A DNA stretch of 64,000 nt. It comes from Labyrinthula sp. Ha. Lineage: Eukaryota; Sar; Bigyra; Labyrinthulida; Labyrinthulaceae. The notes beneath the pieces are model-generated. The model saw nothing but the letters and a program-made list of their open reading frames with translations, was not told the origin of the DNA and ran no database searches. Shown in pieces: positions 48,826 to 60,200 of this stretch (positions are counted from its first letter, which is position 1; each line of letters opens with the position of its first letter). The stretch spans positions 434,001 through 498,000 of the forward strand of contig JAALGZ010000014.1 in NCBI GenBank assembly GCA_015227615.1. Direction: 5' to 3'. The translations under genes and the position numbers were made by a program.

Positions 48826-50700
48826 GCCCCTAGTAAAAGTTTACGTACATTGCAGTAGAGACTCGGTACAAGATTACCAAGAGCTTAGTCAAACGCTGCA
48901 AAGAAAATCACGGAACAAAGTTTAAAAGAGGAGTTTAATAGCTATGGGCAAAGATTGGAATGTGCAAGTAAAAAATGAAAAGATGCAACTAAAAAATGGA
49001 AAGATGCGAGTAGAACACCTAGATTATTGTCAGGAAATAATCGGGATGTCAAGATCTTGGAGCACTTTCTTGTGGAAAGCAGGATGAATCTTGTAAACTA
49101 CATACGAAAAAACAGTTAAAAGGGAAAGTAGCAGAAACACCACATAAGAACCATGGAACCCTCAAGTACAATCCACTGAGATAATGTTCTCGAATATAAG
49201 TAAAATCTCAGAAGTCACTTCAATGAAAGAAGAGAAAAGAAGTAAGAATAAGCGGCAACAGGCGCAAGAGATCATATGGGATATGAGTAAACATCAACCT
49301 CCAACTTTGTAATCAGGTTCCTAAGGATAACACAAGAAATAAGTATTGACCCATGTAAGTGATACAACCACATAGCTTAATGAAACACTTAAAGTAAAAC
49401 TGCACACAAACTTACTTGAAATAGAGGAAGTGGGGTGTATCCAGCTCACAAAGATAAGATAGGGAGTAGCAACAAAATTATTAAAAAAAAGCAAAGAGTT
49501 TCATCGAAAGAATTATACAGGCAGTCTTGAAGTCATGGTGTTAATACATCAAATGTGGAACCCGGCTTTAGAGGAAGAAACGATATATCTAGAGAAGTTA
49601 AGGATGTAGTCTTTGCGGACCAGAATATGTTCTGGGATAGAACCTGTTCAACAAAAAAAAATGAAAACAAATGTCAGTAACTCTTGGCAAGCCTAATTAA
49701 AATTAGAAACAAATTAGAAAAAGGACAGAAACTTCAGGAAGTTAATTAAAGATGAAACTAGAAATTCAGTTTCATGGATTTATGACTCAAAATATTGTGA
49801 AAACATATTCATAAAACTAATAAATATCAGACTGTGCTGTCAGATAATATTAATGAAGAAATGTAACATTGTTCTACGCATCTTAGCTTGAAAAATCTGG
49901 CTGATTTCATGATTTCATCAAAAATCCCAGGCAGAAATGATATCGTTGATATCTTATGAACAAATCAAACCAAAAGAATGTGGGGCTGATTAGGCAATAG
50001 ATTAAGAGCTTAGTAATGCAATAAAAATACAACAATACATAACAAGCACTATCCTTACATTATTCAAGACAATTAGATTCATGGAAAATGAAGAAGATGT
50101 CTCTTGTGGATGAAGAGTCATTCTCTTGTATAAGGGCAAAGAAAAAAAGCAGAACCCCTTATCCTTCGGACCAATAACTCTGTTACAAACTACCTTTAAG
50201 ATAATTAAAAACTCATAAAAACGACTGAAGATTATGGTTGAAGACCAGACATCATAACAGGTTAATTTTTGTAAGCATAATGTATCAATCCAAAAAAATA
50301 GGCTTCAAAGAACAGAAAAATGTCAATTCTCAGCCAAATTCAGCACGAAAACTTATACTTTTGAAATTAAAACCACTGAGCTACTTTGATGAAGAAATAC
50401 AACTGAAGAAGATACTGAAATATGACCAAGTGCTCGAGTACCTAGAAGAATACAATGAACCGTACTACCTTCGAACCCCATCTTCATGCACACATCCTGG
50501 GCATAGGTGAGAAGCTAAACCTGTGGAGCTCAAACTCACATCTTTAAAATCTCAAGTGCTTCCCAAAAACCCAATGAGCACCTGTTATAAGGTTAACGCT
50601 TGAATGCCCCTCTTGTGTCTAAATACTTCGAACTGGCTGCGATGCCAGTATACACCAACCAACAGTATTAGATAACTGGAAGGCAGAGTGGCAATCATGA
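48826..50700 (+). mobile_element. Old, heavily decayed L1-type LINE
   Basis: Unlike copies A-C, this element is broken throughout. Remnants of an endonuclease appear at 48830-49060 (KVYVHCSRDSVQDYQELSQ, then GKDWNVQV where GDWNAQ is expected). A reverse-transcriptase finger region appears near 50115-50300 (VILLYKGKEKK..SFGPITLLQTTFKIIKN). Many stops lie between. A 21-nt unit is repeated about 2.3 times at 48961-49012 (TGCAAGTAAAAAATG..TGCAACTAAAAAATGG). The boundaries are guesses. Confidence 0.5.
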
Positions 50701-53700
50701 ATACACAATTAGAATCATCCGTTAAACACTAATAAGTAGTCAAAATACTCCTCATTAATCTAAAACACAATTTTATGGGGCACTGATAAAGATAAAAAAC
50801 ACCAAAAACTGTTTTACTATTCAAAACTTGAAATACTACTCAGTACTACTCAGAGTCGACTATTACCCACACTTAGACCATTAATAAGTGTGCTACATCA
50901 CTTCTGAACACATGTGTTCTTCCTCCTGTAGCACTGACGGAAAACAAGTATCTTTTATGATATTACTGGTACATTTGCTTTGACTTAGATTCATTTTTGG
51001 GAAATTAAGATCTCCCAAAGTTAAGGATATTAACATGAATGAAAATAGATAGACTCTATCACTTATAAACACATCAAAATGGAGGTAACCGGGTACAAAA
51101 AATAATTTTACTGTGGAGAGTATGACGAAGATCACAAGGCTCGTATAGACTAGCTTCTCGAACCCATTTGGCATAGTCTCAAAACTCCCTTAGCAACTAG
51201 CCAAGAATCTAATTATTGAGCTATAAAGTTACTTTGGAAAAAAATGAAAAACAGGTGCTTAGCTTCCTGAGTTATTTAACATAGTATACACTTGCATCCG
51301 GAACTTGAGCTAAGTAGCACAGACAGGCAATGTCTCAGTTGGAATAGTGAGTATGTAGTTGACATTTTTTCAATCAATCTATGGAGGTTTCGCAAAGAGA
51401 GCATAGTTATAATTGTTAACTGAAGTAAATAAAAATGAGGAAAATAACTTTAGCAAAAAAAAGATATATCATCTTTGAGGGCGAGTTATAGCTTAAGTTT
51501 AAGAGATGTGTACAGAAAGTATACAGCCCCATTCCGGACCTTATGACATATGCAAACTAAGCGCTGCTCAACGGAGAACCGCTTATTATAGAACTTAACA
51601 AATATTTTTCTTGGCATTTCTCAAAAATTTCCCGCCTGGATTAAAAAAGTATAGAGATATAGGCAATGCAACTAGGCAACAGGGATATGAGAAAACGTTG
51701 ATAGTACGTTTTCAAAATGAGACTCTGTTTCTGTTAGTCTGATATTTAGTATAAGTGCTCAAAGAGCAAATAAGCAGTGTATTTCATATTTTAGTCTTTA
51801 ATTTCATTTTTTGAGCAACCAAGAAAATTCACCAGCCCAATACTATGGGAGCACTAGCTGCGTATAAGCGTACATGCTTAACCCCCGATAATAGCGTTAT
51901 ACAAGATTTTTACTCTATATAGAACAGCAATTGATAAAATATTTTGATATTTAAAATAAAATCTATGTCAATGATGGAACTCGGAGGTTTATAAAAAAAC
52001 TATCGAAACTATTGTGTAATTTCAGAGTGGGGAATATATGCGATGATAAACACACTAGATGGTTCAACATCGCAGCTTCAAACTACCTGTAATACCAATG
52101 ACAGCGTCTCTTCTTTAAACTTGGGATTAAACTTGGATTTAATAATTAATATAAAAAATATTTGCACATAACGAATGCAGATTAAACTAATATTTCAATA
52201 TTCTCTACAAAAATGATTAACTGTTGTTTCTTAATTATACACATGAGTCCGTTGCTTCAGAAAAGGCAGCTGACATAACTCTCAGTTTCTTTATATCAGT
52301 TTAATTTCGAAATTTTTTTCTAACCAAGAAAGAAGTTTATGAAGCCTCTCAATGAGAATATAAAGATCATGATATAATATTCTCTGACTGAAAATATTAG
52401 TTAACTTTAAGAAAAGTGTCGGAAATATTTGTTAAAAACAATATGTTCTGAAATTGGTATATCTTTTTTGCAGTTGAACTATCCATTTTCCATTTATTAT
52501 TCTACCAAAACAAAATCTATTTATATTGAGCTCATCCTAGACAACGAAGTCTGTTTCTTCGTTCATAAAACTTGTAGGTATCACAGTCACCATATGTTGT
52601 CTACTTTGAACGAAAAATAAAATCAAGCTTACCAGATGAATCCTTTGTATGAGATATGTCAGTCATATACACATTCAATTAAATCAGTGGCTAATTTGGA
52701 ACTATGCTGCAGAGTATGAGTTGTATATTGTTTTTAGAAAAGGGGTAAGAGCTCTGTCTAAAATGCTAGATGGTTCCGAAAAGGGTAGTTATAATGGTGA
52801 CTTACTTAGAAACTATTATCAGTGCCAGTATAAAATCAATATCAGGGTGATAATGTAAGCTCCTTGTTATTTAATATGACAAATCCGATATTGTAATTGT
52901 ATATAATCGACGGTAAAGATGTGTTTGTATTACTAGGGCCTTATGGTTATAATATTTTGGCTAATTACTTGTTATTTTGCCGTGGAACTATGGTTTCACT
53001 TATTAGAAAATTATTTTAGGGTTGATTGACGAGTTTTGCAAATTGCATGACTTTATCAACCGGTGAGTGAGGGGGTGTGATTTCAAAAACAAAATTTTGT
53101 AGGCCCGAAGGTGAAAAAGTAGTTTGTATTTAAATTTTCTTTGAGTGCAATGAAATTTATGCCTGAAAAAAATATAATACCTACCTTCTCGATAAAGTTT
53201 TCATTTATTTAAGGTTTAGATATTTTTTGTTATATATTTCTCACATGCTTAGCTTTCTATAAGGGAAATTGCAAAGAACAGAGAAATATTGTAACATCGC
53301 GAAGGAATACCACACTTTATTCCAAATAGTATGTTACTAATGAAAATCTTACATAAAAATGCGCTACGCTTGATGCGTTAGCTTCTGCAAACACCACATA
53401 TCATTGGAGCTATTATCAACCTACCTTGCAATTTTTTTCATATGTTCTCACTCTCGGATCTGGTTTCCGGGATTATTACTTTTCAGTACTTGCGGATAAG
53501 ATAGTTAAAAAGAAGCTAATACAGAATACCACAAAAAAATAAAATTAATTTTTACAATTAATTAGTTATAGAAAGTTCAGGGGAAACTAACTCAACTATT
53601 TTAACTTTATACTTTTTAAGATTTCTTTCTATGTTATTGTGTTTCCTACTGATGTTTTAGATTTCTACAAGATGAACTCTATGATTGAATGAAACAATAT

Positions 53701-53869
53701 TCAGGACTTTATCCTTGCTAATTAATCCAATAAAGTAAAAGCTATGCTTTTTGTATATGAAAAGGTTTTAACAGGTCAGATTAGGTAGCATTCTGCATTG
53801 GTAAAAGATTGTTGCTGATTATTTTTCTACTAACTGTTCTTAAATCCTGGATCATGCGGATATCTTTAG
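50701..53869. other. Gene-free stretch
   Basis: AT-rich, no domain or repeat recognised. Open frames such as 50893-51174 (-) and 52429-52858 (+) carry no known motif. Confidence 0.5.
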
Positions 53870-55440
53870 TGTTCCTTTCTCTAGATGGCAACCCCTGAGG
53901 AAGGAAAAATATGGTTGGGTTATGAAGAATATTTTAATAGGATTATGCTGATAAATAGTTATGGCTGGTTTATGGTGTCTCTCATGTTCTATATGGGCTC
54001 GGCTGGTAGTAGGTATAGTTACCCAAAGCAGTACTCTAGTTATTAGAATTGATTCAAAGTTAACAAGGAGTTTAACTCTTTCATACCTGCTATATGATCT
54101 CCAAAACTTTCTATAAGGTGATTAGGAAATATAGTAGTTTTCTTAGTTGATCCAAATACTTCGAAATTTTCTTTTTGTATACCTAGAAGTGTATCCAGTC
54201 TACCTTGATTACATCCATTTGGGATAGCAACCTCGTACTATAAAGTCAAGAAGGTGATATTCCTAATCTGGTTAGTAAGCTGTTGCTTGCAAGAAGCTTA
54301 AAAAACATTCTTGCATTATATATGCAAGCTTGCTATCCAATAGCTCTGAAGTGCTACTTTGTCTCTGTAAGTAGTTGGGTTTCAAATGTTAATCTACACA
54401 GCATATAAAAGCAGGTCAAGACTTTTTTGGTTGAGAAAAAGCAAGTTTAGGATAAATCAGGATAATGTAAAAGAAAAGCTGCCATCAGCAATTCAGTTAC
54501 CACTGTTGGACAGGATATGTGATAGAAAGGAATTCAGAATAATCTTAGACAAAGTTAGATCAGATGAGCGGTTTGTTAAATGCATCTATTTGCACTGGCA
54601 TATGTGGTGATGGCATTTCATATGCTTTGTATTAAGAAGCAGTTAGAGAGATAAAAAAATTCATCAATGAAATAAAAATCAATTTCTAAGCAGCAATGAG
54701 TTAGTGAAAAGAATGTCAATAAGAACTTGGAATTGTTTAAGTTATTAATTTTGTGGCCTGGGCAGATGCTTCATTCTTGGATGAACCTTGAGTAATTCAA
54801 AGAATGCAGTCTTTCACAAAAACCTTTACACATGAGGAAGCATGGCCTATGGTAATTTATGTTCTTCTATGAACAATATTTGAAGATGATGGTTAGTCTC
54901 TTGGTACTAATTCTTAAGAGGTGCTATCCAAACAGGCCGGGGTATTGATAGATAGGAGATATAGACTATCATTTGCACAGAGAAAACCAATTTTACCTAA
55001 AGAGCGACATAGTTTTTCCGTTAGAGCTACAGTACGATAGAGGGAGAATTTGCTACAACACAGTGAAAGGTAGGGTTTTCTTCATTATTGCATATTCTCA
55101 AGATATCACCCGAGGTTACCACCAGGTGCCATTTTCTCCTGAAACATGAAAATAGGAATTATTTGTTTTATGTTAGCTAAATTTGAAGGGTTCTAGATAA
55201 AAATAAATAAAACTTTCGTAAAGTTAAACAGCACGGCCAAGCAAAGTATCTTGAGGGGTTTGTCCGGACTTCCTGAACTTATTCTGGACTGTTGCAATTG
55301 GTTCTCTCTTAGTTAAGGTCAGATATTTCACAGTAATGATGCACTGTGGTCTCACTTTTCATATTCGATCCTGAAAAGGGGCGTCAACTGAGGTAAACTC
55401 TTCATTGGGAAGTACGGATCTTCAAAACTCCTCAAAAATT
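53870..55440 (+). mobile_element. Coding-like debris, possibly an LTR-retrotransposon fossil (broken)
   Basis: Several stretches read as protein-like on the + strand (54386-54610, about 54750-54880, 55020-55145). One, near 55090-55145, resembles a Ty3/gypsy reverse-transcriptase finger block (DITRGYHQVPFSPE). The region is broken many times and I found no terminal repeats. Family call is weak. Confidence 0.25.
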
Positions 55441-56143
55441 TTCTGTCAATTTCTTACTGAGTTACTCAGTGATTCCCTGATTTCTCAATGAATTTAGTAT
55501 TAAAACTCACTTAGTCAATGTAGATTACTTCTCAGAAGTTTAAATAAGTCCTGAATGAAAACTCACTCTATGCCCTTACAGTTGTCCCAACTGCAAATTA
55601 TCTTATATAATCGTATTCTCGCATAAAAAAAGCAAGAGTATGAAATGCGACCCAATCCTCCCTGGAGTAAATTGGGAACTCCCTTGATTTCAGATTAGAG
55701 CGTTTAATATATTAATAGGTAGGGTTAATTATGAATGAATAGAAGACGCACAATCTATAAGAAAATGGGCCATATGACCTGTGATATCCTAACTGAAGTT
55801 ATGGCATAAAGAAAATTGTCTGAGAAATAAACATTTCTATCGAGATAACAAGACTTTCTTAAGAATTTATTTGTGTATATATGTTCAGGTCGATAGATAC
55901 CGAGAGAGCTTTTGTGGATAACCTCTCGAAAGAATTCTTTAGTTACAGATGCATACCAAGAAAACCATGTTAAGTGAAAGACGCCGGTCATCGATTTAAT
56001 AACCGGGGGGATCCAAATACAGTGGAAAAATATACAGGAAGTTCACTTTATTTTCGAGAATAAGTAGATTATTGAAATATTATCGTACATAGGGTTAAGA
56101 GGTACACAGTATAGAAAGTCTAAAGCCAGTAGAAGTAATACAT
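55441..56143. other. Spacer before 7TM-RGS 2
   Basis: About 700 nt with no exon recognised; it includes the promoter of the downstream gene. Confidence 0.45.
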
Positions 56144-57574
56144 ATGAACAACACAAACGAAAGCTGCAATCTTGAGTTTCCTGAACCAGGTCTTGCGTCA
56201 AAAATAACAAGTATGATTTCTAATTTCTATAATATAGGTGGTTTTATTCTGGCTGCAGCATGGGTTCTTATACTCGCTTCCTTATTTTTGTACTACAGGG
56301 AGAGAAAAACAAAAACCTATCTTCAACACCGAAACTTTGCTTTGATTGCAATGTCAGGTGTTGGAAATCTACTTTTCTCAGTTGTATTAATACGTGGAAT
56401 TATAGGAGGTACAAAGTTTCCCTGCGCTTTAATATATCTTGGGCCAATTGCAGTGTTTACCTTCATATTCATCCCACTTGTAATCCGAGTGCTTTCTTTT
56501 CATTTCAAACTTGCAAGGAATAAATTTTTAGCTGATCAACTTCATATAAAAGCTATGCAAAGAAATACAGAAAAAGAAGATTTCGCCTCTGGAAAAGATC
56601 CTTCATTTACAGTTTATTCGGAAACAACAGAAGAAGCGTCCTCTCAAGAGTTTGTTCCTTCACATTTGAGTATTTTTTCAAAAGCTGACGTCTCTGAACA
56701 ATTAGAATATCTAAGTTTTTTAGCAAGTACAAAATTTTCTTTCATTCTCATTGGAATCAGTTTCTTTTTCGCTTCCGTTGTCTTTGGTCTAAGAGTAAGA
56801 GTAGAAGGAACATTTACTTGTGTAGGTTGTAATTTACAAAATAGAAGATCAATAGCACGTGTTTTTATTGTTCTTTTACCTGTTGTCTTATTTTCTCTTT
56901 ATGTTTCTCAACTTGTTAAAAATGAACCTGATAATTTTTGGATCCGGAAGGAAATTCGGTTTGCTCTTGTTATAAACTATACAACCGTTTTAATTTGGTC
57001 GTTTTTAGTTGGCACTGATCCTGGAAATTTTGCTGAGGAAGAAAGAGTTCAACCTGCTGTTATTTTAATGATTGGTTTCTTGTTAAGTTTTTTGTACATG
57101 ACTTTATACCAAGCTTTTGTAGTTGATAAGAAACAAAAAGAAACAGAATTTGGAAATGTTCTTGGATCTTCTTTAAAGGATATTTTACAAAATAAAACTT
57201 GTAGAAAGTTGTTCAAAGCTCATTTAGTTGAAGAACTTGCTTTTGAAAACTATTTATTCTATTCTGCCATTACAAGTTGGAAAGAAGAATACAAAAATTT
57301 AGCTTTTGAATATCATGAAAAGTTTTATGAACAAATATTAGCTTCTTTTATTTTACCGGGATCTCCTCTTGAAATTAATATCAGTTATTTTCAAAGAAAA
57401 ACTATAATTGAAAATATTAAGAGAAAAGAATATAATATTGATGATTTTGATGAAGCGTATTCAGAGGTTGAAAAATTGTTAGTTCAGGACTCACTGCCAA
57501 GGTTTAAGTTTTCTTCTAGATATCAAAACTGGATTAAAAATGATAACATAGGAAGAATGAGTGCTTTCTTGTGA
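56144..57574 (+). CDS. Seven-transmembrane RGS protein, paralog 2
   Basis: Exon 1 is 56144-56210 (67 nt) and exon 2 is 56238-57574, exactly the exon lengths of paralog 1, giving 467 aa. The 27-nt intron (56211-56237, GTATGA..ATATAG) has no stop and is a multiple of 3, so the frame stays open even unspliced. The splice is called because SKITSGFILAAAWVL then aligns with SKAASGLTLALVWVL of paralog 1 without a gap. The extracellular N-terminus has sequons (NNTNES). Helices 1-7 run from FILAAAWVLILASLFLYY to LMIGFLLSFLYMTLYQAF. The RGS domain (LFKAHLVEELAFENYLFYSA, then ITSWKEEY, FILPGSPLEINIS, LLVQDSLPRF) fills about residues 340-455. Expected role: GTPase acceleration on G-alpha at the plasma membrane, as for AtRGS1. 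Confidence 0.9.
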   Translation: MNNTNESCNLEFPEPGLASKITSMISNFYNIGGFILAAAWVLILASLFLYYRERKTKTYLQHRNFALIAMSGVGNLLFSVVLIRGIIGGTKFPCALIYLGPIAVFTFIFIPLVIRVLSFHFKLARNKFLADQLHIKAMQRNTEKEDFASGKDPSFTVYSETTEEASSQEFVPSHLSIFSKADVSEQLEYLSFLASTKFSFILIGISFFFASVVFGLRVRVEGTFTCVGCNLQNRRSIARVFIVLLPVVLFSLYVSQLVKNEPDNFWIRKEIRFALVINYTTVLIWSFLVGTDPGNFAEEERVQPAVILMIGFLLSFLYMTLYQAFVVDKKQKETEFGNVLGSSLKDILQNKTCRKLFKAHLVEELAFENYLFYSAITSWKEEYKNLAFEYHEKFYEQILASFILPGSPLEINISYFQRKTIIENIKRKEYNIDDFDEAYSEVEKLLVQDSLPRFKFSSRYQNWIKNDNIGRMSAFL

Positions 57575-57733
57575 GAAAGAATCTTTTTGGTTTTCTTGAA
57601 TTGTTGATGTTAATATTTCTCAATATTGCATTACAATGTTACAATACAAATAGATTTTTCCATAGATTATATTAATATCTTAAGATAGACTACAAAGTAT
57701 AGCATCTAAAGAATGTTTCCTATTTCTTTTTCT

Positions 57734-58879
57734 TCAGCAACTGGAATTGAAGAACTTTACAAGCTTATTATCTTTCCATGATCCGAAAACCCAGCAAACA
57801 CCAGCACAGAAACAATCATCAAGAACTTGATTTAATTGAACTCTGAAGTACTTGTGAAAATGCCATTCAACCTGTTTTATTTCCTTTTTCTGCAAAAAAA
57901 ACCTAGAAATTGGGCCTAAGTTTGACCAATTATGTTTTGATTTATCAATTCTTGCGAAGTGAACTTTGCCATGTCCAACAAGCGAATTAACTCTTAGACA
58001 ATCGAAGCACCTAGGTTGAAACTCTGCAGTTTGATAGATCTGGCCATTTAAAATCACTTCAATTTCTTTTTCTTTCAACCCGCCAAAAATTAATCCAGAT
58101 CCATTAAGCTTTCCATCTACAAAGTTACCAAAGTAGACCTCAAAATGAAAAGGTAAAATTTCTTGTTTTCTTTTTTCTACCTTACTCAAGCGAATGATTT
58201 CAAATGTTTCAAATCTACGCTTTCTTATGTAAATTCCAAATCCAGTACGATGTTTTCCTCCTTTTAACTCACCAAAGTAAAAAGATTCAGATTCAGGAGC
58301 ACAGCTTAGAATTACCATCCTAATTTTTTCGCCCTTATTCTCACTTGTTTGGATTCCTCTTTTTGAATTCAGAAACGATGAAGTCAACGCATTTCTTGGA
58401 GGTAAACCAAATGTAAATTTTCCTTTTACCTGAATTTTTCTTCTCTGTACTTTGTATGTTAGAATTCCTTTGCCGTGAAAAAAACCTCGCTTAAATTCAC
58501 CTTCGTAAACCCCATTTAAAAAAATGAACTTACCAAATCCCTCTGCTAACCCGCTCTTAAATTCTCCTTTGTACTTCCATCCGCCAGCAAACTCCATCAC
58601 TCCCTTACCCTCTACTCTGCCAGTCACAAAATCCCCTTTGTATTCTTTTCTTTTCAAGTCGTTTAAACATCCGTACTTTTCAAATTTTCTTGGTTCATTT
58701 TCCCCTTCTTCCCATCTTTGCACACCATAACCGTGCCGAAAATTCTTTTGGAACTGTCCATAATACTCAAACTCTCCTGCCATTTCTTGTTTTCCTGCCC
58801 CTTCTCTCTTGCCGGCAATCAAGAAACCTGAAAAAGTTGCCTCATTTTGAAAACTTTGTTTTACTTTATTCTTTTGCAT
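57734..58879 (-). CDS. MORN-repeat protein
   Basis: Intronless, 381 aa, ATG at 58879. MORN units are seen near residues 39 (YYGQFQKNFRHGYG), 80 (YKGDFVTGRVEGKG), 105 (YKGEFKSGLAEGFG), 126 (YEGEFKRGFFHGKG), 201 (YFGELKGGKHRTGFG) and 250 (YFGNFVDGKLNGSG). MORN repeats form extended beta-hairpin arrays that bind lipids or act as scaffolds in cortical, flagellar or lipid-kinase proteins. No kinase, SET or other catalytic domain follows. The last 80 residues are not MORN and have several Cys and Trp residues (FDCLRVNSLVGHGKVHF, CFCAGVCWVFGSW). No signal peptide, so cytosolic. It converges on 7TM-RGS 2 (159 nt between stops) and lies 196 nt beyond the 3' end of the next - strand gene. Confidence 0.8.
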   Translation of the reverse strand: MQKNKVKQSFQNEATFSGFLIAGKREGAGKQEMAGEFEYYGQFQKNFRHGYGVQRWEEGENEPRKFEKYGCLNDLKRKEYKGDFVTGRVEGKGVMEFAGGWKYKGEFKSGLAEGFGKFIFLNGVYEGEFKRGFFHGKGILTYKVQRRKIQVKGKFTFGLPPRNALTSSFLNSKRGIQTSENKGEKIRMVILSCAPESESFYFGELKGGKHRTGFGIYIRKRRFETFEIIRLSKVEKRKQEILPFHFEVYFGNFVDGKLNGSGLIFGGLKEKEIEVILNGQIYQTAEFQPRCFDCLRVNSLVGHGKVHFARIDKSKHNWSNLGPISRFFLQKKEIKQVEWHFHKYFRVQLNQVLDDCFCAGVCWVFGSWKDNKLVKFFNSSC

Positions 58880-59075
58880 AGCTCAAACAGAAAAAAAACA
58901 ACATAACTTTGTTATTATTAAAACAGCAAACCTATCAATATTTAAATATCAAATCAGCAAAAGGAAAGAAATAAATTGAGCAAACAACTTTCACTCACCC
59001 TGGGCTTTCTCTGAAGCGAAAACATCATGTACACGTGTAAAACAATCGTCAAAAAAACAGTTTACTCCTTCTCCT

Positions 59076-60200
59076 CTAGCGGGTTTTGATCTCGTCGTCC
59101 ACGAAGTAATCCGCTAGGCCATTCAGGTCGTCTAACTCCGACAGGAACTCCATTGACTTCATTCTCTTAAAACTTGGTAATGTTACAAAACTTAATCTAC
59201 CTAAGTGAGGGTATTGGTTTTTTCCAATTGTGTTTTCTTGCCCTTGGAATGCAGCAAACATGTTTTCCTGTGTTTTTAGTGCGTTGACAAAGGGATCTAG
59301 CACCTGTCCATTCGCCCCAAGAAGTGTTTCAGGTCGCTGCAGATTCCTAATTTGCGCTCCGAATCCCTCTGGAGGAGCAAAACTTGCTTGAAATTGGTCA
59401 ATTTGAGGCCACCCAGCGTTAAATGCTGCCAAATCGTTTGATGTAAGCAAATGACCAGGAAGAGTAAGACTATTACTCTTATAGAAAGGCGCAGGTTCAT
59501 CTTCTGGTTGCATTTTAACATTCGTTTCCTGCACTTCTTCCGGGTGTGCTTCGACGTACTTTCGCTTCTTCTGCTTTAGTTTGTTAATCTTTGACATAAC
59601 CTCGATAGGAAAAGTCAACGAACTATTCTGAGAGTATAAACTTGTTCTTTTCATGCTATAAGCATCTTCTTCCGCAAACATCCACGCAAATTTTCCTTTA
59701 TAATAATCCGATTCCAAATTTGGCAAGATTTCAACGGAAAACTTTTTTCCGTCGTGCTGTTTAGACGTTGTGTCAATTTTGAACTTTAGACTTCCAGTTC
59801 CATCTTTCGAAACAAATAACTTGCTATTCGGCTTTTCAGTAATCTTCAACTCGGCTTTTTTTCTATATCCTCTGCGAACAACTTTATCTGCGTGTTTGAT
59901 CTCGCATAATTCAGCTACCAGACTCCAACTCCGGGTCACGGTCCAAAGTTTGACTTTGATTGGGAGCATCTCGCTTATCTTAGCTACCTGGCCAACAGAA
60001 TCGACTAGTGAAAACTTAACATCGAGGGTATTCTTATCCCCACCCTTCGCTGCGTTCATCCAAGCTCCATTAGCGTTGTGGATTTCCGCGCTCGTGGCCT
60101 GGTTGCGACTTCGTACAACAAAGTTCTCAGGTAGAGCTGGTGTGAACTCAGTTACTACGATTCGAAGTGGAAACATAAGGTTGTTTTGTACGTTTTCCAT
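59076..60200 (-). CDS. Unrecognised protein with N-terminal beta-rich domain
   Basis: Intronless, 374 aa, ATG at 60200, TAA-free open frame ending at 59076. Residues 1-200 have alternating beta-like stretches (FPLRIVVTEFTPALPENFVV, LDVKFSLVDSVGQVAKI, KVKLWTVTRSWSLVAEL, TGSLKFKIDTTSKQHDGKKF). They look like an Ig-like or p53/Rel-like sandwich of the sort used by some DNA-binding factors, but I cannot name the family. A basic patch follows (KINKLKQKKRKYVEA), a possible nuclear signal. The C-terminal 150 residues are low in charge, Gln/Asn/Pro-rich and probably disordered, closing with an acidic segment (EFLSELDDLNGLADYFVDDE) that resembles an activation domain. A transcription-factor role is a guess. 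Base composition is less AT-rich than the flanks, as expected for a real gene. Confidence 0.6.
   Translation of the reverse strand: MENVQNNLMFPLRIVVTEFTPALPENFVVRSRNQATSAEIHNANGAWMNAAKGGDKNTLDVKFSLVDSVGQVAKISEMLPIKVKLWTVTRSWSLVAELCEIKHADKVVRRGYRKKAELKITEKPNSKLFVSKDGTGSLKFKIDTTSKQHDGKKFSVEILPNLESDYYKGKFAWMFAEEDAYSMKRTSLYSQNSSLTFPIEVMSKINKLKQKKRKYVEAHPEEVQETNVKMQPEDEPAPFYKSNSLTLPGHLLTSNDLAAFNAGWPQIDQFQASFAPPEGFGAQIRNLQRPETLLGANGQVLDPFVNALKTQENMFAAFQGQENTIGKNQYPHLGRLSFVTLPSFKRMKSMEFLSELDDLNGLADYFVDDEIKTR

Noticed and set aside
50465-50485. TTCGAACCCC resembling a tRNA T-arm (- strand)
   Set aside because: No matching stem, anticodon arm or acceptor stem around it.
50893-51174. 93-codon open frame on the - strand
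   Set aside because: Hydrophobic, AT-driven composition and no recognised family.
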